This document shows, one piece after another, positions 24,679-32,835 of a stretch of 64,000 nucleotides of DNA. The notes under the pieces are model-generated. The model saw only the letters and a program-made list of their open reading frames with translations. It was not told the origin of the DNA and did no database searches. The stretch's first letter is position 1. Every line of letters starts with the position of its first letter. The translations under genes were made by a program, and so were the position numbers. Source of the stretch: Desulfovibrio sp. Fe33 (GTDB lineage Bacteria; Desulfobacterota; Desulfovibrionia; Desulfovibrionales; Desulfovibrionaceae); NCBI RefSeq assembly GCF_028532725.1, contig NZ_JAQKGU010000004.1, positions 62,001 through 126,000 of the forward strand, read 5' to 3'.

Positions 24679-25977
24679 TTAGAACTTGTAGACAACACCG
24701 GTAGCGACCTTCCAAGCGTCATTCTTGACATCGTCGCCCCAGACGTCCTTGTCGAAGTCGGAGTTGATGTAACCCAGCTGGGTGTACAGGGTCAGCTCGT
24801 CGTAGATCTTGTAGTCGGTGTTGAAGTCAACTTCCCACAGGGAGTCGTCTTCGGTCAGGCCCTTGCCGTAGGTCAGGCCAGGAGCCTTCTTGTCGTTGGT
24901 ACCCTTGGCGTACAGGACGTGCACGGTGTGGGTCAGGCCTTCAGCGAAGGACTGGATGTCCAGCAGAGAGGCGCCGATGGTCCAGAAGCCGGCTTCGACG
25001 TCGCCGCCGTTGATGTCGTCAGAGGTGATGGAACCGCCGCCGAAGAAGAAGGAACCAACAGCCCAGTCGGAGTTCAGGATGGGCATGGCTTCGGAGCCGT
25101 TGCTGGCATCGTCGTCACGACCGGTGGAGTAAGCGAAGTAGGTGGACACGGTCATGAAGTCAAAACCGGTGTAGTCCAGACCCAGGTCGAACAGCCAACC
25201 GGAAGCGTCAAGAGCATCGGTGTCGGCGTCGAGGTTGCCGTAGTTGATGTCAGCCTTCACGATGAAGGGATCCAGGATGGACATGGTGAAGTTGGAGCCG
25301 AGCCAGTAGGCGGAAACATCCTCACCAGACTCGGGGAAGTTCTTGCCACCGTTGCCGTACAGGAAGAACGGGGTAGCGGCGAAGCCTTCGAAGTTCAGGG
25401 GCAGAGCGACCAGGTAGCCGTCCAGGTAGGAATTGTCGAGAGCGGCAGCGCTGTCCTCGTTGTCGTCCAGGTCGAACAGGCGGGTGTAACCAGCCAGGAC
25501 GGAGACGTTGTCGGTCATCGGAGCGGAAACCATGACGGCACCGGCGCGCTCGCCGAGGATCATGGAAGCGCCACCCACGGAAGCGGGCAGAGCGACGGTG
25601 TACAGACCGGCCTTGACGTTGACGTCAGTGCCCGGCCAGTTGAAGTCGATGTAAGCATCGCGGATGTCGATGGTGTTGGTCTTGCCGCCACCAGCGCCGT
25701 CCAGTTCCCAGCCAGCCTGGCCCCAGTTAGCCTTCACGGAACGGAAACCGAGAACGCCTTTCAGGTTCTCGTTGGCGGTAACGGTGAAGTACAGGTCGGC
25801 ACGCTGACGGATTTCGGTGGCCTTTTCGCCAGCATTCTTGTCGAAGTCCCAGTTGCCTTTCCAGATGGCGTTGATCAGGAGGTTACCGGAGATGGAAACC
25901 TCGGGAGCCGCGGAAGCGGACACAGCCATGCCCAGGACCATAACCAGGGCGACTGCGAGCAGAGTCAAACGTTTCAT
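24679..25977 (-). CDS. Outer-membrane porin of the Desulfovibrio homotrimeric type
   Basis: A 432-residue beta-barrel with a signal peptide (MKRLTLLAVALVMVLGMAVSAS, cleavage after ASA) and mature start APEVSISGNLLINAIWKGN. Strands alternate throughout, and the last residues VVYKF end in the Phe required for outer-membrane insertion. The mature part is acidic and Asp/Gly-rich. Codon use is strongly biased (CTG, GGC, AAC/TTC throughout), as in very highly expressed genes. The start ATG at 25977 follows AAGGAAGATCACAA; an ATG eight codons upstream lacks an RBS. Strong terminator and own promoter: a monocistronic unit. Probably the major general porin. Confidence 0.93.
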   Translation of the reverse strand: MKRLTLLAVALVMVLGMAVSASAAPEVSISGNLLINAIWKGNWDFDKNAGEKATEIRQRADLYFTVTANENLKGVLGFRSVKANWGQAGWELDGAGGGKTNTIDIRDAYIDFNWPGTDVNVKAGLYTVALPASVGGASMILGERAGAVMVSAPMTDNVSVLAGYTRLFDLDDNEDSAAALDNSYLDGYLVALPLNFEGFAATPFFLYGNGGKNFPESGEDVSAYWLGSNFTMSILDPFIVKADINYGNLDADTDALDASGWLFDLGLDYTGFDFMTVSTYFAYSTGRDDDASNGSEAMPILNSDWAVGSFFFGGGSITSDDINGGDVEAGFWTIGASLLDIQSFAEGLTHTVHVLYAKGTNDKKAPGLTYGKGLTEDDSLWEVDFNTDYKIYDELTLYTQLGYINSDFDKDVWGDDVKNDAWKVATGVVYKF

Positions 25978-26033
25978 TTGTGATCTTCCTTTTTTTTGCA
26001 ATTAGAGACCAAGTTAACGCCTTAACTGGCTAC

Positions 26034-26062
26034 CGTTTATCCCAGCCCATATCTTTTTGCAA
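26034..26062 (-). promoter_or_regulatory. Candidate promoter of the porin gene
   Basis: TTGCAA (26057-26062) and TAAACG (26034-26039) are 17 bases apart on the minus strand, about 57 bases before the porin start. The AT-rich upstream region could act as an UP element. The rest of 26002-26255 holds no gene. Confidence 0.35.
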
Positions 26063-26130
26063 GGAATTCCGGCTAAAAAATGCAACAGAGTAAAAATTTT
26101 TTTACCGGCCAAACGATTGAGCCATTCTGT

Positions 26131-26158
26131 TTGTTGATGCAAAATTAATACTTATAAA
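26131..26158 (+). promoter_or_regulatory. Candidate promoter of uvrC
   Basis: TTGTTG (26131-26136) and TATAAA (26153-26158) with a 16-base spacer, about 100 bases before uvrC, in an AT-rich stretch divergent from the porin promoter. Confidence 0.35.
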
Positions 26159-26255
26159 ACAATGTGTTGTATAGTTGATTTTCGGGAGTGATTTACGCCG
26201 CTTTTTCCGATATGGTTTAATGCAGTTAAAAAATTATTGAAGAAAACGCATCGCC

Positions 26256-28070
26256 ATGGACACCGAGTACAAATTTTTTGCCGATCACTTCCCGGACACT
26301 CCGGGCGTATATTTAATGAAGGATGGGCGGGGCCGCATTCTCTATGTCGGCAAGGCCAAGCGATTGCGCCGCAGGCTTGCTTCCTATTTCCGAAACACCG
26401 CCGCCCATACTCCGAAGACGCGGGCCCTGGTCAGCCACATACGGCATGTGGACATCCTGCTCACGGCCACCGAGAAGGAGGCCCTGCTCCTGGAGTCCGG
26501 GCTCATCAAGAAGCATCGGCCGCGCTACAACATCGTCCTCAAGGACGACAAGCAGTATGTCCTTTTCCGTCTTGACCGCCAGTCGGAGTTTCCTCGTCTG
26601 GCCATGACCCGCAAGGTGGTCCGCGACGGGGCGGTCTATTTCGGGCCGTTCACTTCCGCCTCGGCCGCGCGCACTGTCTGGAAGCTGCTCGGCAAGGTGT
26701 TTCCCCTGCGTAAATGCAAGGACACCGCCTTTCGCAACCGGGTGCGCCCCTGCCTGTATCACGACATCGGCCAGTGTTGGGGCCCCTGCGTCAAGGACGT
26801 GGACCGTGCCGCCTATGCGGAGATGGTTCATCGTGTGGAGATGCTGCTTTCCGGGAGGAGCATGGAACTTGTGGATGATCTCACCCGCAAGATGAAGGAG
26901 GCTTCCCGGGATATGGAGTACGAGCGGGCCGCCGAGTACCGCGATCAGATCCGGGCTGTGGGAAAGACCGTGGAAGGGCAGGCCGCAGTCATTCACGACA
27001 ACCGCGACCGTGATGTGATCGGTCTTGCCGAAAACGGGCAGGGTCTCGGTCTCGGGCTGCTTTTCGTGCGTCAGGGGCGGCTGCTCGACCAGAAGCAGTT
27101 CTTCTGGCCCGGACTGACATTGGACGAGGGCCCGGAGGTGGTGGAGAGTTTTATCGGTCAGTTCTACGGGCCGGGGCGGTTTATCCCGTCCATGGTGATC
27201 GTGCCCATGGAGTTGGAGGAATCTCCGCTTCCCGAGGTCCTGGCCGAGCGGAGCGGAGCGGCCGTGCGCATCGTTTCACCCAGGAATACCCAGGAAAAAC
27301 AATTGCTCGGCATCGCCCGCAACGTCGCGGCGCAGGCCATGGAGTCGCAGGAGACCATCACTTCAAGGCTGCGTAAGGTCCTGCGTCTGCCCGAGGAGCC
27401 CGTGCGCATCGAGTGCGTGGACGCTTCGCACCTGTCCGGCAAGGACATGCGCGTGGGGCAGGTGGTTTTCGAGGACGGGCGGCGCAATCCCGACGCATCC
27501 CGGCTCTATGCCTTTCCCGAGCTGGAGGGCGCGGCGGACGATTACGCGGCCTTGGCCGGATGGGCCCGTCGACGCGTGGAGTCCGGCCCCCCGTGGCCTG
27601 ATCTGGTGCTGATCGACGGCGGCCGGGGGCAGCTTTCCGCCGTGGAAAAGGGATTGGCGGAATGCACCGTGGAGTGCGGCTGGGAGCTGGCCGCCATCGC
27701 CAAGGGCGAATCGCGCAGGGCGGGCGAGCTGGGTGACGTTGTCTTCCGGCCCGGGCGCAAGAACCCCATGCCGCTCAAGCCCGGCAGCCCGGAATTGCTG
27801 TTCCTGCAAATGATTCGTGACGCGGCTCACAGATTTGTCCTGGGCAGGCAGCGCAGGGCGCGCAAGAAGGCTGTCCTGAGCAGCGAGTTGACCTCCTTGC
27901 CCGGCATCGGACCCAAGACGGCCCGCATCTTGTGGGACCGCTTCGAGTCGCTGGACGCCATGCTCGAAGCCGGGCCGGACGCCCTCGGCGGATTGTCCGG
28001 CATCGGCCCCAAGCGCGGGGAGAAAATTCATGCCGCTTTGCAGGCTCTCAAGGCGACGCGGGATTCGTGA
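26256..28070 (+). CDS. uvrC: Excinuclease ABC subunit C
   Basis: A 604-residue nuclease that makes both incisions in nucleotide-excision repair. The N-terminal GIY-YIG domain starts PGVYLMKDGRGRILYVGKAK (about 12-31) and makes the 3' cut. A UVR domain for UvrB contact is near residues 205-235 (MKEASRDMEYERAAEYRDQI). The RNase-H-like 5' nuclease follows, with ECVDASHLSG and LVLIDGGRGQL carrying the acidic residues. The C-terminus has two helix-hairpin-helix motifs (LPGIGPKTARIL and LSGIGPKRGEKI). Intact and of normal length. The start at 26256 has a poor RBS. Confidence 0.96.
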   Translation: MDTEYKFFADHFPDTPGVYLMKDGRGRILYVGKAKRLRRRLASYFRNTAAHTPKTRALVSHIRHVDILLTATEKEALLLESGLIKKHRPRYNIVLKDDKQYVLFRLDRQSEFPRLAMTRKVVRDGAVYFGPFTSASAARTVWKLLGKVFPLRKCKDTAFRNRVRPCLYHDIGQCWGPCVKDVDRAAYAEMVHRVEMLLSGRSMELVDDLTRKMKEASRDMEYERAAEYRDQIRAVGKTVEGQAAVIHDNRDRDVIGLAENGQGLGLGLLFVRQGRLLDQKQFFWPGLTLDEGPEVVESFIGQFYGPGRFIPSMVIVPMELEESPLPEVLAERSGAAVRIVSPRNTQEKQLLGIARNVAAQAMESQETITSRLRKVLRLPEEPVRIECVDASHLSGKDMRVGQVVFEDGRRNPDASRLYAFPELEGAADDYAALAGWARRRVESGPPWPDLVLIDGGRGQLSAVEKGLAECTVECGWELAAIAKGESRRAGELGDVVFRPGRKNPMPLKPGSPELLFLQMIRDAAHRFVLGRQRRARKKAVLSSELTSLPGIGPKTARILWDRFESLDAMLEAGPDALGGLSGIGPKRGEKIHAALQALKATRDS

Positions 28071-28115
28071 CCGCATCGGAGTGAATCCCTGCGGGGCGCG
28101 ATGCGCGTCGATCCG

Positions 28116-28793
28116 CTAGAGGATTGCGGGTTTGCCGATCTCCAGTTCAAGCATCTCGGTGGCCGGGGCGATTAGGGTCAGTTGTTCGGCCAGGGACCGG
28201 GTGTTCTGGTCCAGTATGCCCCAGGTGCCCCAGTGCTGGGGAATGATCTTCTTGCACTTGAGCAGCTTGCAGGCGTAGGCCGCCTGGACGGAGTCCATGG
28301 TGAACCTTCCGCCGATAGGCAGGATGGCCACGTCGATATCGTGGAACGCCCCGAATAATTCCATGTCGCCGAACAGGCCGGTGTCGCCCGAATCGTAGAT
28401 GCACAGACCGCCCGGTTCGGTGATGATGAAGCCTGCGGGCATACCTGTGGCCGAAGAGTGCATGGCCTGGACCATCTGAATGTCCAGTCCTAGGCGATTG
28501 ACCGTGCCGCCGATGTTCATGCCCACGCCCAGGTGTTCGGGCAGGCCCATTTCAATTAGATTTTGGATGACGTCGAACATGGCCACCACCTCGGCGTCGT
28601 GCTTGACGGCAAGTTCGAGGGTCTGGCCGATGTGGTCGTGGTGGTCGTGGGTCACCAGGATGAGGTTGCATTCGTCCACGTCCTTGTATGACGTGGGGGC
28701 GCTGGGATTGCCCACGAAAAACGGGTCGATGAACAGGGTTGCGTCTGCGGCCTTGATTCTGAAATTCGCGTGGCCGAACCAGGTTATCTCCAT
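28116..28793 (-). CDS. UPF0173-type metal-dependent hydrolase (metallo-beta-lactamase fold)
   Basis: A 225-residue MBL-fold protein. It starts MEITWFGHANFRI, with the metal motif THDHHDHIG (about residues 49-57), a further ligand in IYDSGDTG, and the C-terminal PQHWGTW. All metal ligands are present. The UPF0173 substrate is not established. It follows ubiX by 10 bases on the same strand and is probably cotranscribed. Confidence 0.9.
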   Translation of the reverse strand: MEITWFGHANFRIKAADATLFIDPFFVGNPSAPTSYKDVDECNLILVTHDHHDHIGQTLELAVKHDAEVVAMFDVIQNLIEMGLPEHLGVGMNIGGTVNRLGLDIQMVQAMHSSATGMPAGFIITEPGGLCIYDSGDTGLFGDMELFGAFHDIDVAILPIGGRFTMDSVQAAYACKLLKCKKIIPQHWGTWGILDQNTRSLAEQLTLIAPATEMLELEIGKPAIL

Positions 28794-28803
28794 GGCGCTT
28801 CTC

Positions 28804-29370
28804 CTAGTCTCCCCACCGCTTGAAAAGGTTGTGGGGGATATCCAGTTGATCGAGAATCTTGCCCGCCACCTGGCTTGCCAGATCCTTGATGGTCTCCGGG
28901 CGGTGGTAGAAGCCCGGACTCGCCGGTAACACGACAGCTCCGGCCTGGGTCGCCGTGAGCATGTTTTGCAGATGGATGGTGGTGAAGGGGGTTTCGCGGG
29001 GGACCAGGATCAGTCTGCGCCGTTCCTTGAGGCAGACGTCGGCGGCCCGGTGAATGAGGGTGTGGCCGAAGCCGGTCGCCACGGCGGACATGGTCGCCAT
29101 GGAGCAGGGGCAGACGATCATGCCGCTATGCTTCCAGGAGCCGCTGGCAGGAGGGGCTGCTATGTCGTCCTGTGAATAGGACGCGGCTGCGCCGCGTTCC
29201 AATGCGTCCGGGGGAAGGTCGGTCTCAACCGCGAGAACCCGTCGCGCGGCGTCCGATACTATGACGTGCAGTTCCACGTCTTCACGTCCGGTCAAGGCGT
29301 CGACAAGAGCCGCCGCGTACACGGTGCCGCTGGCGCCGCTGACCGCGAGAATAATCCGTTTGATGTCCAT
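28804..29370 (-). CDS. ubiX: Flavin prenyltransferase UbiX
   Basis: A 188-residue flavoprotein that adds a dimethylallyl group to FMN, making the prenyl-FMN cofactor of UbiD-type decarboxylases. The N-terminal FMN loop is LAVSGASGTVYA, with CPCSMATMSAVATGFG (about 89-104) and RRLILVPRETPF (about 118-129) forming the active site. A UbiD-family decarboxylase lies 3.5 kb away on the other strand at 32836. In organisms that make menaquinone through futalosine these two catalyse the decarboxylation step. The downstream partner is an MBL hydrolase. Confidence 0.94.
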   Translation of the reverse strand: MDIKRIILAVSGASGTVYAAALVDALTGREDVELHVIVSDAARRVLAVETDLPPDALERGAAASYSQDDIAAPPASGSWKHSGMIVCPCSMATMSAVATGFGHTLIHRAADVCLKERRRLILVPRETPFTTIHLQNMLTATQAGAVVLPASPGFYHRPETIKDLASQVAGKILDQLDIPHNLFKRWGD

Positions 29371-29493
29371 GGTTCTCCCACATGTTCGATTTGTCAGACG
29401 TATAGACTTTTATGATACTTGCCCGCAAGGGGAAACCGCCCGGCGTGGTTTCCGGGCTTCCCAGGTTTCCTTTATCCGGTCGACAGTATGGCC

Positions 29494-29522
29494 TTGACAA
29501 AGGGTTGAGCGAAGTATAGCTA
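29494..29522 (+). promoter_or_regulatory. Promoter of tRNA-Arg
   Basis: A perfect TTGACA (29494-29499) is followed by TATAGC (29515-29520, 15-base spacing) or TAGCTA (29517-29522, 17-base spacing), ending 12-14 bases before the mature tRNA. Confidence 0.6.
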
Positions 29523-29534
29523 CTTTCTTCCCGC

Positions 29535-29611
29535 GGGCTATTAGCTCAGTTGGATAGAGTGCTTGCCTCCGGAGCAAGAGGTCACAAGTTCGAATCTTGT
29601 ATAGCCCGCCA
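29535..29611 (+). tRNA. tRNA-Arg(CCG)
   Basis: 77 bases with an encoded CCA. Acceptor GGGCTAT (29535-29541) pairs with ATAGCCC (29601-29607), then G and CCA. The D arm is GCTCAGTTGGATAGAGT. The anticodon stem CTTGC/GCAAG encloses CTCCGGA, giving anticodon CCG (29569-29571). The T loop is TTCGAAT. Confidence 0.97.
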
Positions 29612-29642
29612 CCGCGTTATCTCACAGCATACCATGCTGTTC

Positions 29643-29673
29643 AAAAAGCCGCCTTATTTCAGGTGGCTTTTTT
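29643..29673 (+). terminator. Terminator of tRNA-Arg
   Basis: AAAAAGCCGCCT pairs with AGGTGGCTTTTT (one G-T) around a short loop, then more Ts. The following 240 bases up to 29917 contain no gene or repeat I can support. Confidence 0.8.
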
Positions 29674-29917
29674 GCTTTTGCGCCCTATCCCTTACTCTTC
29701 TGCTCGCCGCCGTCCCCATTCCGACGCAAATGTCGCAGCGTGTGAGGGATGTCATCGCTTGAATCATATTCACATATCCGAAGGATTAGTCAGGGAAGCC
29801 CAAACAGTTCTTCTTATCATGGAAGCACAATGAGATCGATAAATCTCTAGACATTTCCTTAAGTCGAAAGTTAGATTTGCATCCTTGTTCAACATAAAGC
29901 CGCGATTAGAGGTGAGT

Positions 29918-30364
29918 ATGAGAGTATTTCTGTCTATGATCCTGACGTTTGCATTGTTGGCGAGCGCCGGGTGTATGGCCGCCAAGCAGCACCGGGACGA
30001 CGTGCGTGACGATTCCGGCGACAAGCTGACCGTGGGAACAGTCCAAAAGGAGATCAAGGTCGGGATGTCCAGCGCGGACGTGGCCGGCATCCTGGGGGCT
30101 CCCAATATGGTCACGACCGATTCCCAACGGAGAGAAGTCTGGGTTTATGACAAGGTGTCCACCGAACATGTGTACTCATCTTCTTCGGGCGGCGTCGGCG
30201 TTCTGGGCCTTGTCTTCGGAGGCGTCGGAGGGGCGGCCGGAGGCGGCAACTATAGCGGCAGCAGCGGAGCCGCGAGTTCGACCCAGAGGACGCTTACGAT
30301 CATCATCAAGTATGACGAGAACAATCTCGTTCGGGACTTCGCTTATCGGCAGTCCAGTTTCTAG
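29918..30364 (+). CDS. SmpA/BamE-like lipoprotein
   Basis: A 148-residue lipoprotein precursor with signal peptide and lipobox ASAGC (Cys19). A BamE-type fold follows: VQKEIKVGMSSADVAGILG, then GAPNMVTTDSQRREVWVYD, the usual pattern of a start-turn helix, Gly-Xaa-Pro and an aromatic strand. The middle is Gly/Ser-rich (GGVGVLGLVFGGVGGAAGGG), an odd insertion for this fold. The start ATG 29918 follows AGAGGTGAG. It opens a three-gene lipoprotein operon with the two genes behind it. The role is unknown; BamE relatives help outer-membrane assembly. Confidence 0.82.
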   Translation: MRVFLSMILTFALLASAGCMAAKQHRDDVRDDSGDKLTVGTVQKEIKVGMSSADVAGILGAPNMVTTDSQRREVWVYDKVSTEHVYSSSSGGVGVLGLVFGGVGGAAGGGNYSGSSGAASSTQRTLTIIIKYDENNLVRDFAYRQSSF

Positions 30365-30381
30365 CCGGGCGGTATGTGGCT

Positions 30382-31116
30382 ATGTACCGGAAATGGTTTA
30401 GCTTATTACTTATGCTTTTCCTGACGACGGGGTGCGCCGCGCGCATCCCCCAGGACGCTCTTCAATTATCGCCCGAGTCTCTCGCCGACAGGCAGCTTCA
30501 GACCAGGCAGTATGACACTGGCAACGATATGGCCGTTCTCGTCGCTGCCAACGCCGTTCTCCAGGACCTTGGTTTCAATTTGGACGAGACCGATCCGGAG
30601 TTGGGCGTGGTCGTGGCTTCCAAGAACCGTGACGCAACCGACGGCGGCCAGGTCTTCCTGCTGGCCGTGCTTGGGGCGTTGGGCAACAATCCCAACGCGG
30701 TGAATTCGGCGGACGCGACCCAGCTCGTCAAGGTCTCACTGGTAATTCGGCATTTGGACGGGGACAGCGAAACGCCTGATACGGATTTGTCGCCGGAGCG
30801 GATCGCCGATGTCAAACGGCGTGTTCACGACGCGATCTACGAAGGGCTGTTGGACGCATTCCCGAAGGATGCGTGCGAAAGCATCGCCAAGACCATCGCC
30901 GAAAATACGGCGAATACCCTGGCAAACGATCTGGATGCGCTTCTTGCCGTCAAGGATACGCCGGGCAGCACCGCTGTGCGGGTGACCTTCCAGCAGGTCA
31001 TCTACAACAAGTTGGGCCAGGTCAATTCTCAGCGGCAGGTTAATGATGAGCAGATCTACAAAGAGTTCTTTGAAAAATTGTCGAAATCGTTATTCCTAGA
31101 GGCTAACACAATATGA
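30382..31116 (+). CDS. Lipoprotein of unknown function, paralogue of the next gene
   Basis: A 244-residue lipoprotein with lipobox LTTGC (Cys14). The mature part contains LQTRQYDTGNDMAVLVAANA and LQDLGFNLDETDPELG, and ends with QIYKEFFEKLSKSLFLEAN. The same elements occur in the same order in the next gene. Here they are separated by an extra stretch of about 100 residues (charged, with RIADVKRRVHDAIYEGLLDAF), so this is the longer paralogue. No known family comes to mind. GTG 30376 is an alternative start. Its stop overlaps the next start (ATGA), so translation is coupled. Confidence 0.78.
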   Translation: MYRKWFSLLLMLFLTTGCAARIPQDALQLSPESLADRQLQTRQYDTGNDMAVLVAANAVLQDLGFNLDETDPELGVVVASKNRDATDGGQVFLLAVLGALGNNPNAVNSADATQLVKVSLVIRHLDGDSETPDTDLSPERIADVKRRVHDAIYEGLLDAFPKDACESIAKTIAENTANTLANDLDALLAVKDTPGSTAVRVTFQQVIYNKLGQVNSQRQVNDEQIYKEFFEKLSKSLFLEANTI

Positions 31117-31529
31117 AGAAATCGCTTTTGCTTCTGGTCGCTCTCTTGTTTTTCGCAGGCTGCCAGACGGCCCAAAGAAATATTCTGGACAGCGACGGCG
31201 AGTCTCAGGTCAAGCTGCGCGCCATGCAGACGCGCTACTTCGACACCGGAGACAAGAAAAAAACGTTGCAGACGGTCATCGCGACCCTGCAGGACCTGGG
31301 GTTCGTCATTGACAAGGCGTCCTATGAGCTCGGTTCGGTTTCGGGAACCAAGCTGCATGGATATCGGGTGCGGATGACCGTGAACACGTATCCCCGGGGA
31401 ACCGATCAGATGACGGTCAGGGCCAACGCTCAATACAACATTGAGCCGATCTCCGATCCCATCATTTACCAGCAGTTTTTTGCGGCGTTGGAGAAGAGCA
31501 TGTTCCTGACGGCGCATACGGACGAGTAG
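31113..31529 (+). CDS. Short lipoprotein, paralogue of the preceding gene
   Basis: A 138-residue lipoprotein with lipobox FFAGC (Cys17). The core MQTRYFDTGDKKKTLQTVIA and LQDLGFVIDKASYELG matches the preceding protein, as does the end PIIYQQFFAALEKSMFLTAH. It lacks the long middle insertion of that protein. The layout suggests tandem duplication followed by divergence. ATG 31113 overlaps the previous stop codon. A strong terminator follows. Probably an outer-membrane-anchored periplasmic component working with the two proteins before it; the function is unknown. Confidence 0.78.
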   Translation: MKKSLLLLVALLFFAGCQTAQRNILDSDGESQVKLRAMQTRYFDTGDKKKTLQTVIATLQDLGFVIDKASYELGSVSGTKLHGYRVRMTVNTYPRGTDQMTVRANAQYNIEPISDPIIYQQFFAALEKSMFLTAHTDE

Positions 31530-31597
31530 AGGCGTCGCCGACAGGCTTTCCGCTTGGGGAGTCCGCCCGGCCGCCGGGTCCGGATAGAACGCATGAT

Positions 31598-31630
31598 AAA
31601 AGCCCCTGCCGATCGGCGGGGGCTTTTATT
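31598..31630 (+). terminator. Terminator of the lipoprotein operon
   Basis: AAAAGCCCCTGCCGA pairs with TCGGCGGGGGCTTTT (one mismatch), then ATT. Strong stem, and probably bidirectional. Confidence 0.88.
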
Positions 31631-31653
31631 ATGGACCCATATAATCAATTTCC

Positions 31654-31710
31654 CGCTTTCACGGCAGGACACTGCGGAACGGAAAAAAAGTCCGCGCCGA
31701 AGGCGCATAC
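31654..31710. repeat. Dispersed repeat, copy A
   Basis: 57 bases beginning CGCTTTCACGGCAGGAC and ending GTCCGCGCCGAAGGCGCATA followed by C. A 55-base copy (B) is at 62902-62956. The last 21 bases are identical; four single-base differences and a change in an A/G run lie in the first part. The tail contains the inverted repeat GCGCCGAAGGCGC. Both copies lie next to a strong terminator and outside genes. The remainder of 31530-31814 contains no gene. Confidence 0.75.
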
Positions 31711-31814
31711 AGGGGATGCAAGGGGGCGAACCCTAGCCCGCCGGAGGCGAAATCACCAGGCTATTGCCGCAAAGCGGCTTTCAACGCCTGCTTTTCTTCT
31801 TCAGGACGTTCGCC

Positions 31815-32219
31815 TTACGCTCCCTCGTCGTTCGTTTCCGGAAGCCAGGGGATGAATTCCCGGTCTTCGTTCATGATGTGGTTGCTTAGCCAGCGGCTGA
31901 GAAAAATGAAGACCTGGGAGAGGTTGGCCGTGGTGTGCATGTTGCGCTTGAACTCGTCCAATTTGGCGGTGAAGGTGCGATGCTGTTCGCCGTGCTCCTC
32001 GGTTTTCGGGTAGCCGTAACTGCGCAGGATCGCTTCTTCGGTTTCGAAATGGGCGTCGGAATAGTTGCGCGTCTTTTCGAGAATCCGGGACATCATCGGT
32101 TCGTCGTGGCGCTGGATGGCTTCATAAACCTCGTTGATGAGGTCGATGAGTTCCATGTGCTGTTCATCCAGCTCTTCCATGCCGACGGCCATGGTTTCGT
32201 CCCATTGAATCAGGGGCAT
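31815..32219 (-). CDS. Bacteriohemerythrin
   Basis: A 134-residue four-helix protein binding a di-iron site. All seven ligands are in place: the early His in DEQH, HFETEE (His and Glu), HGEQH (two His), and NHIMNED (His and Asp). Such proteins bind O2 in the cytoplasm of anaerobes and microaerophiles, for sensing or protection. The start is the ATG at 32219 behind CGGAGGAAAA; an upstream extension of 13 codons has no RBS. A single gene, convergent to the lipoprotein operon. Confidence 0.95.
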   Translation of the reverse strand: MPLIQWDETMAVGMEELDEQHMELIDLINEVYEAIQRHDEPMMSRILEKTRNYSDAHFETEEAILRSYGYPKTEEHGEQHRTFTAKLDEFKRNMHTTANLSQVFIFLSRWLSNHIMNEDREFIPWLPETNDEGA

Positions 32220-32448
32220 CGTTTTCCTCCGAGCACGATGTGTTGTTTGCCATGGCAACCTAGCAGATGCCCTGCAAATGACAAGACCGAGTTGTCCGGC
32301 GAGATCGGCGGTATTTCGCCGAGTTGGAAGTCTTCGGGTGTTTTGCGTGGCGAATTCGTCGGTGTGGCGATAAAAATTATAATACTAAAAACTTTCTCGC
32401 CGTGCTTACAGCCATACTGAGACAATACCCGGTTCGGAGGACTTGGAA

Positions 32449-32727
32449 ATGCGTAAAATATTAACAATGTCAAACAACTGCCAGGAATGCGTCTTCTATC
32501 ACAAGAGGTGCATTCTTGGCCGTCAGCGTCCCTGGAATTCAGCGAGCTGCGACGATTATCAGCCCTATTGCCTTGTGTGCAGCTACCCCGAGGAATTTTG
32601 CAACACGTGCCGCAATCTCGCCACGAGATGGATGCGCCCCTTGAGCGAAGACCCGCACCTTTCCTGCCGCCGCCTGTCGTTTACACGCTACGAATGCGTA
32701 TGGGAGCCGTTGCCGACCAGGCACTAG
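32449..32727 (+). CDS. Small cysteine-rich protein of unknown function
   Basis: A 92-residue protein with ten cysteines, many in pairs: CQEC, CILG, CLVC, CNTC, then single Cys near the end (SCRRL, YECVW). This spacing suggests one or two zinc or iron-sulfur sites. There is no signal peptide or transmembrane segment. The start ATG 32449 follows TTCGGAGGACTTGGAA. An internal ATG at 32467 would shorten it by six residues. I do not recognise a family. The gene precedes ubiD by 108 bases on the same strand; whether they are cotranscribed is unclear. Confidence 0.7.
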   Translation: MRKILTMSNNCQECVFYHKRCILGRQRPWNSASCDDYQPYCLVCSYPEEFCNTCRNLATRWMRPLSEDPHLSCRRLSFTRYECVWEPLPTRH

Positions 32728-32835
32728 CCCCGGCGGCATTTGCTTCATGGTTTCCGCATGGATGGATTCTCCGCTTAACTTTTCCTCTATTTCCGTCTAG
32801 ATTGCTCGCCACAAGTCAAAGAAACGGGAACCGCA

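Noticed and set aside
29633-29762. Short frame behind tRNA-Arg starting MLFKKPPYFRWLF
   Set aside because: It runs through the terminator hairpin of the tRNA and has no RBS; composition is explained by the hairpin.
29766-29833. Translation HIHISEG near 29766, resembling the start of CbiM/NikM proteins
   Set aside because: It would be interesting because NikM is missing, but the likeness stops after about six residues, there is no start codon or RBS, and a stop follows within 22 codons.
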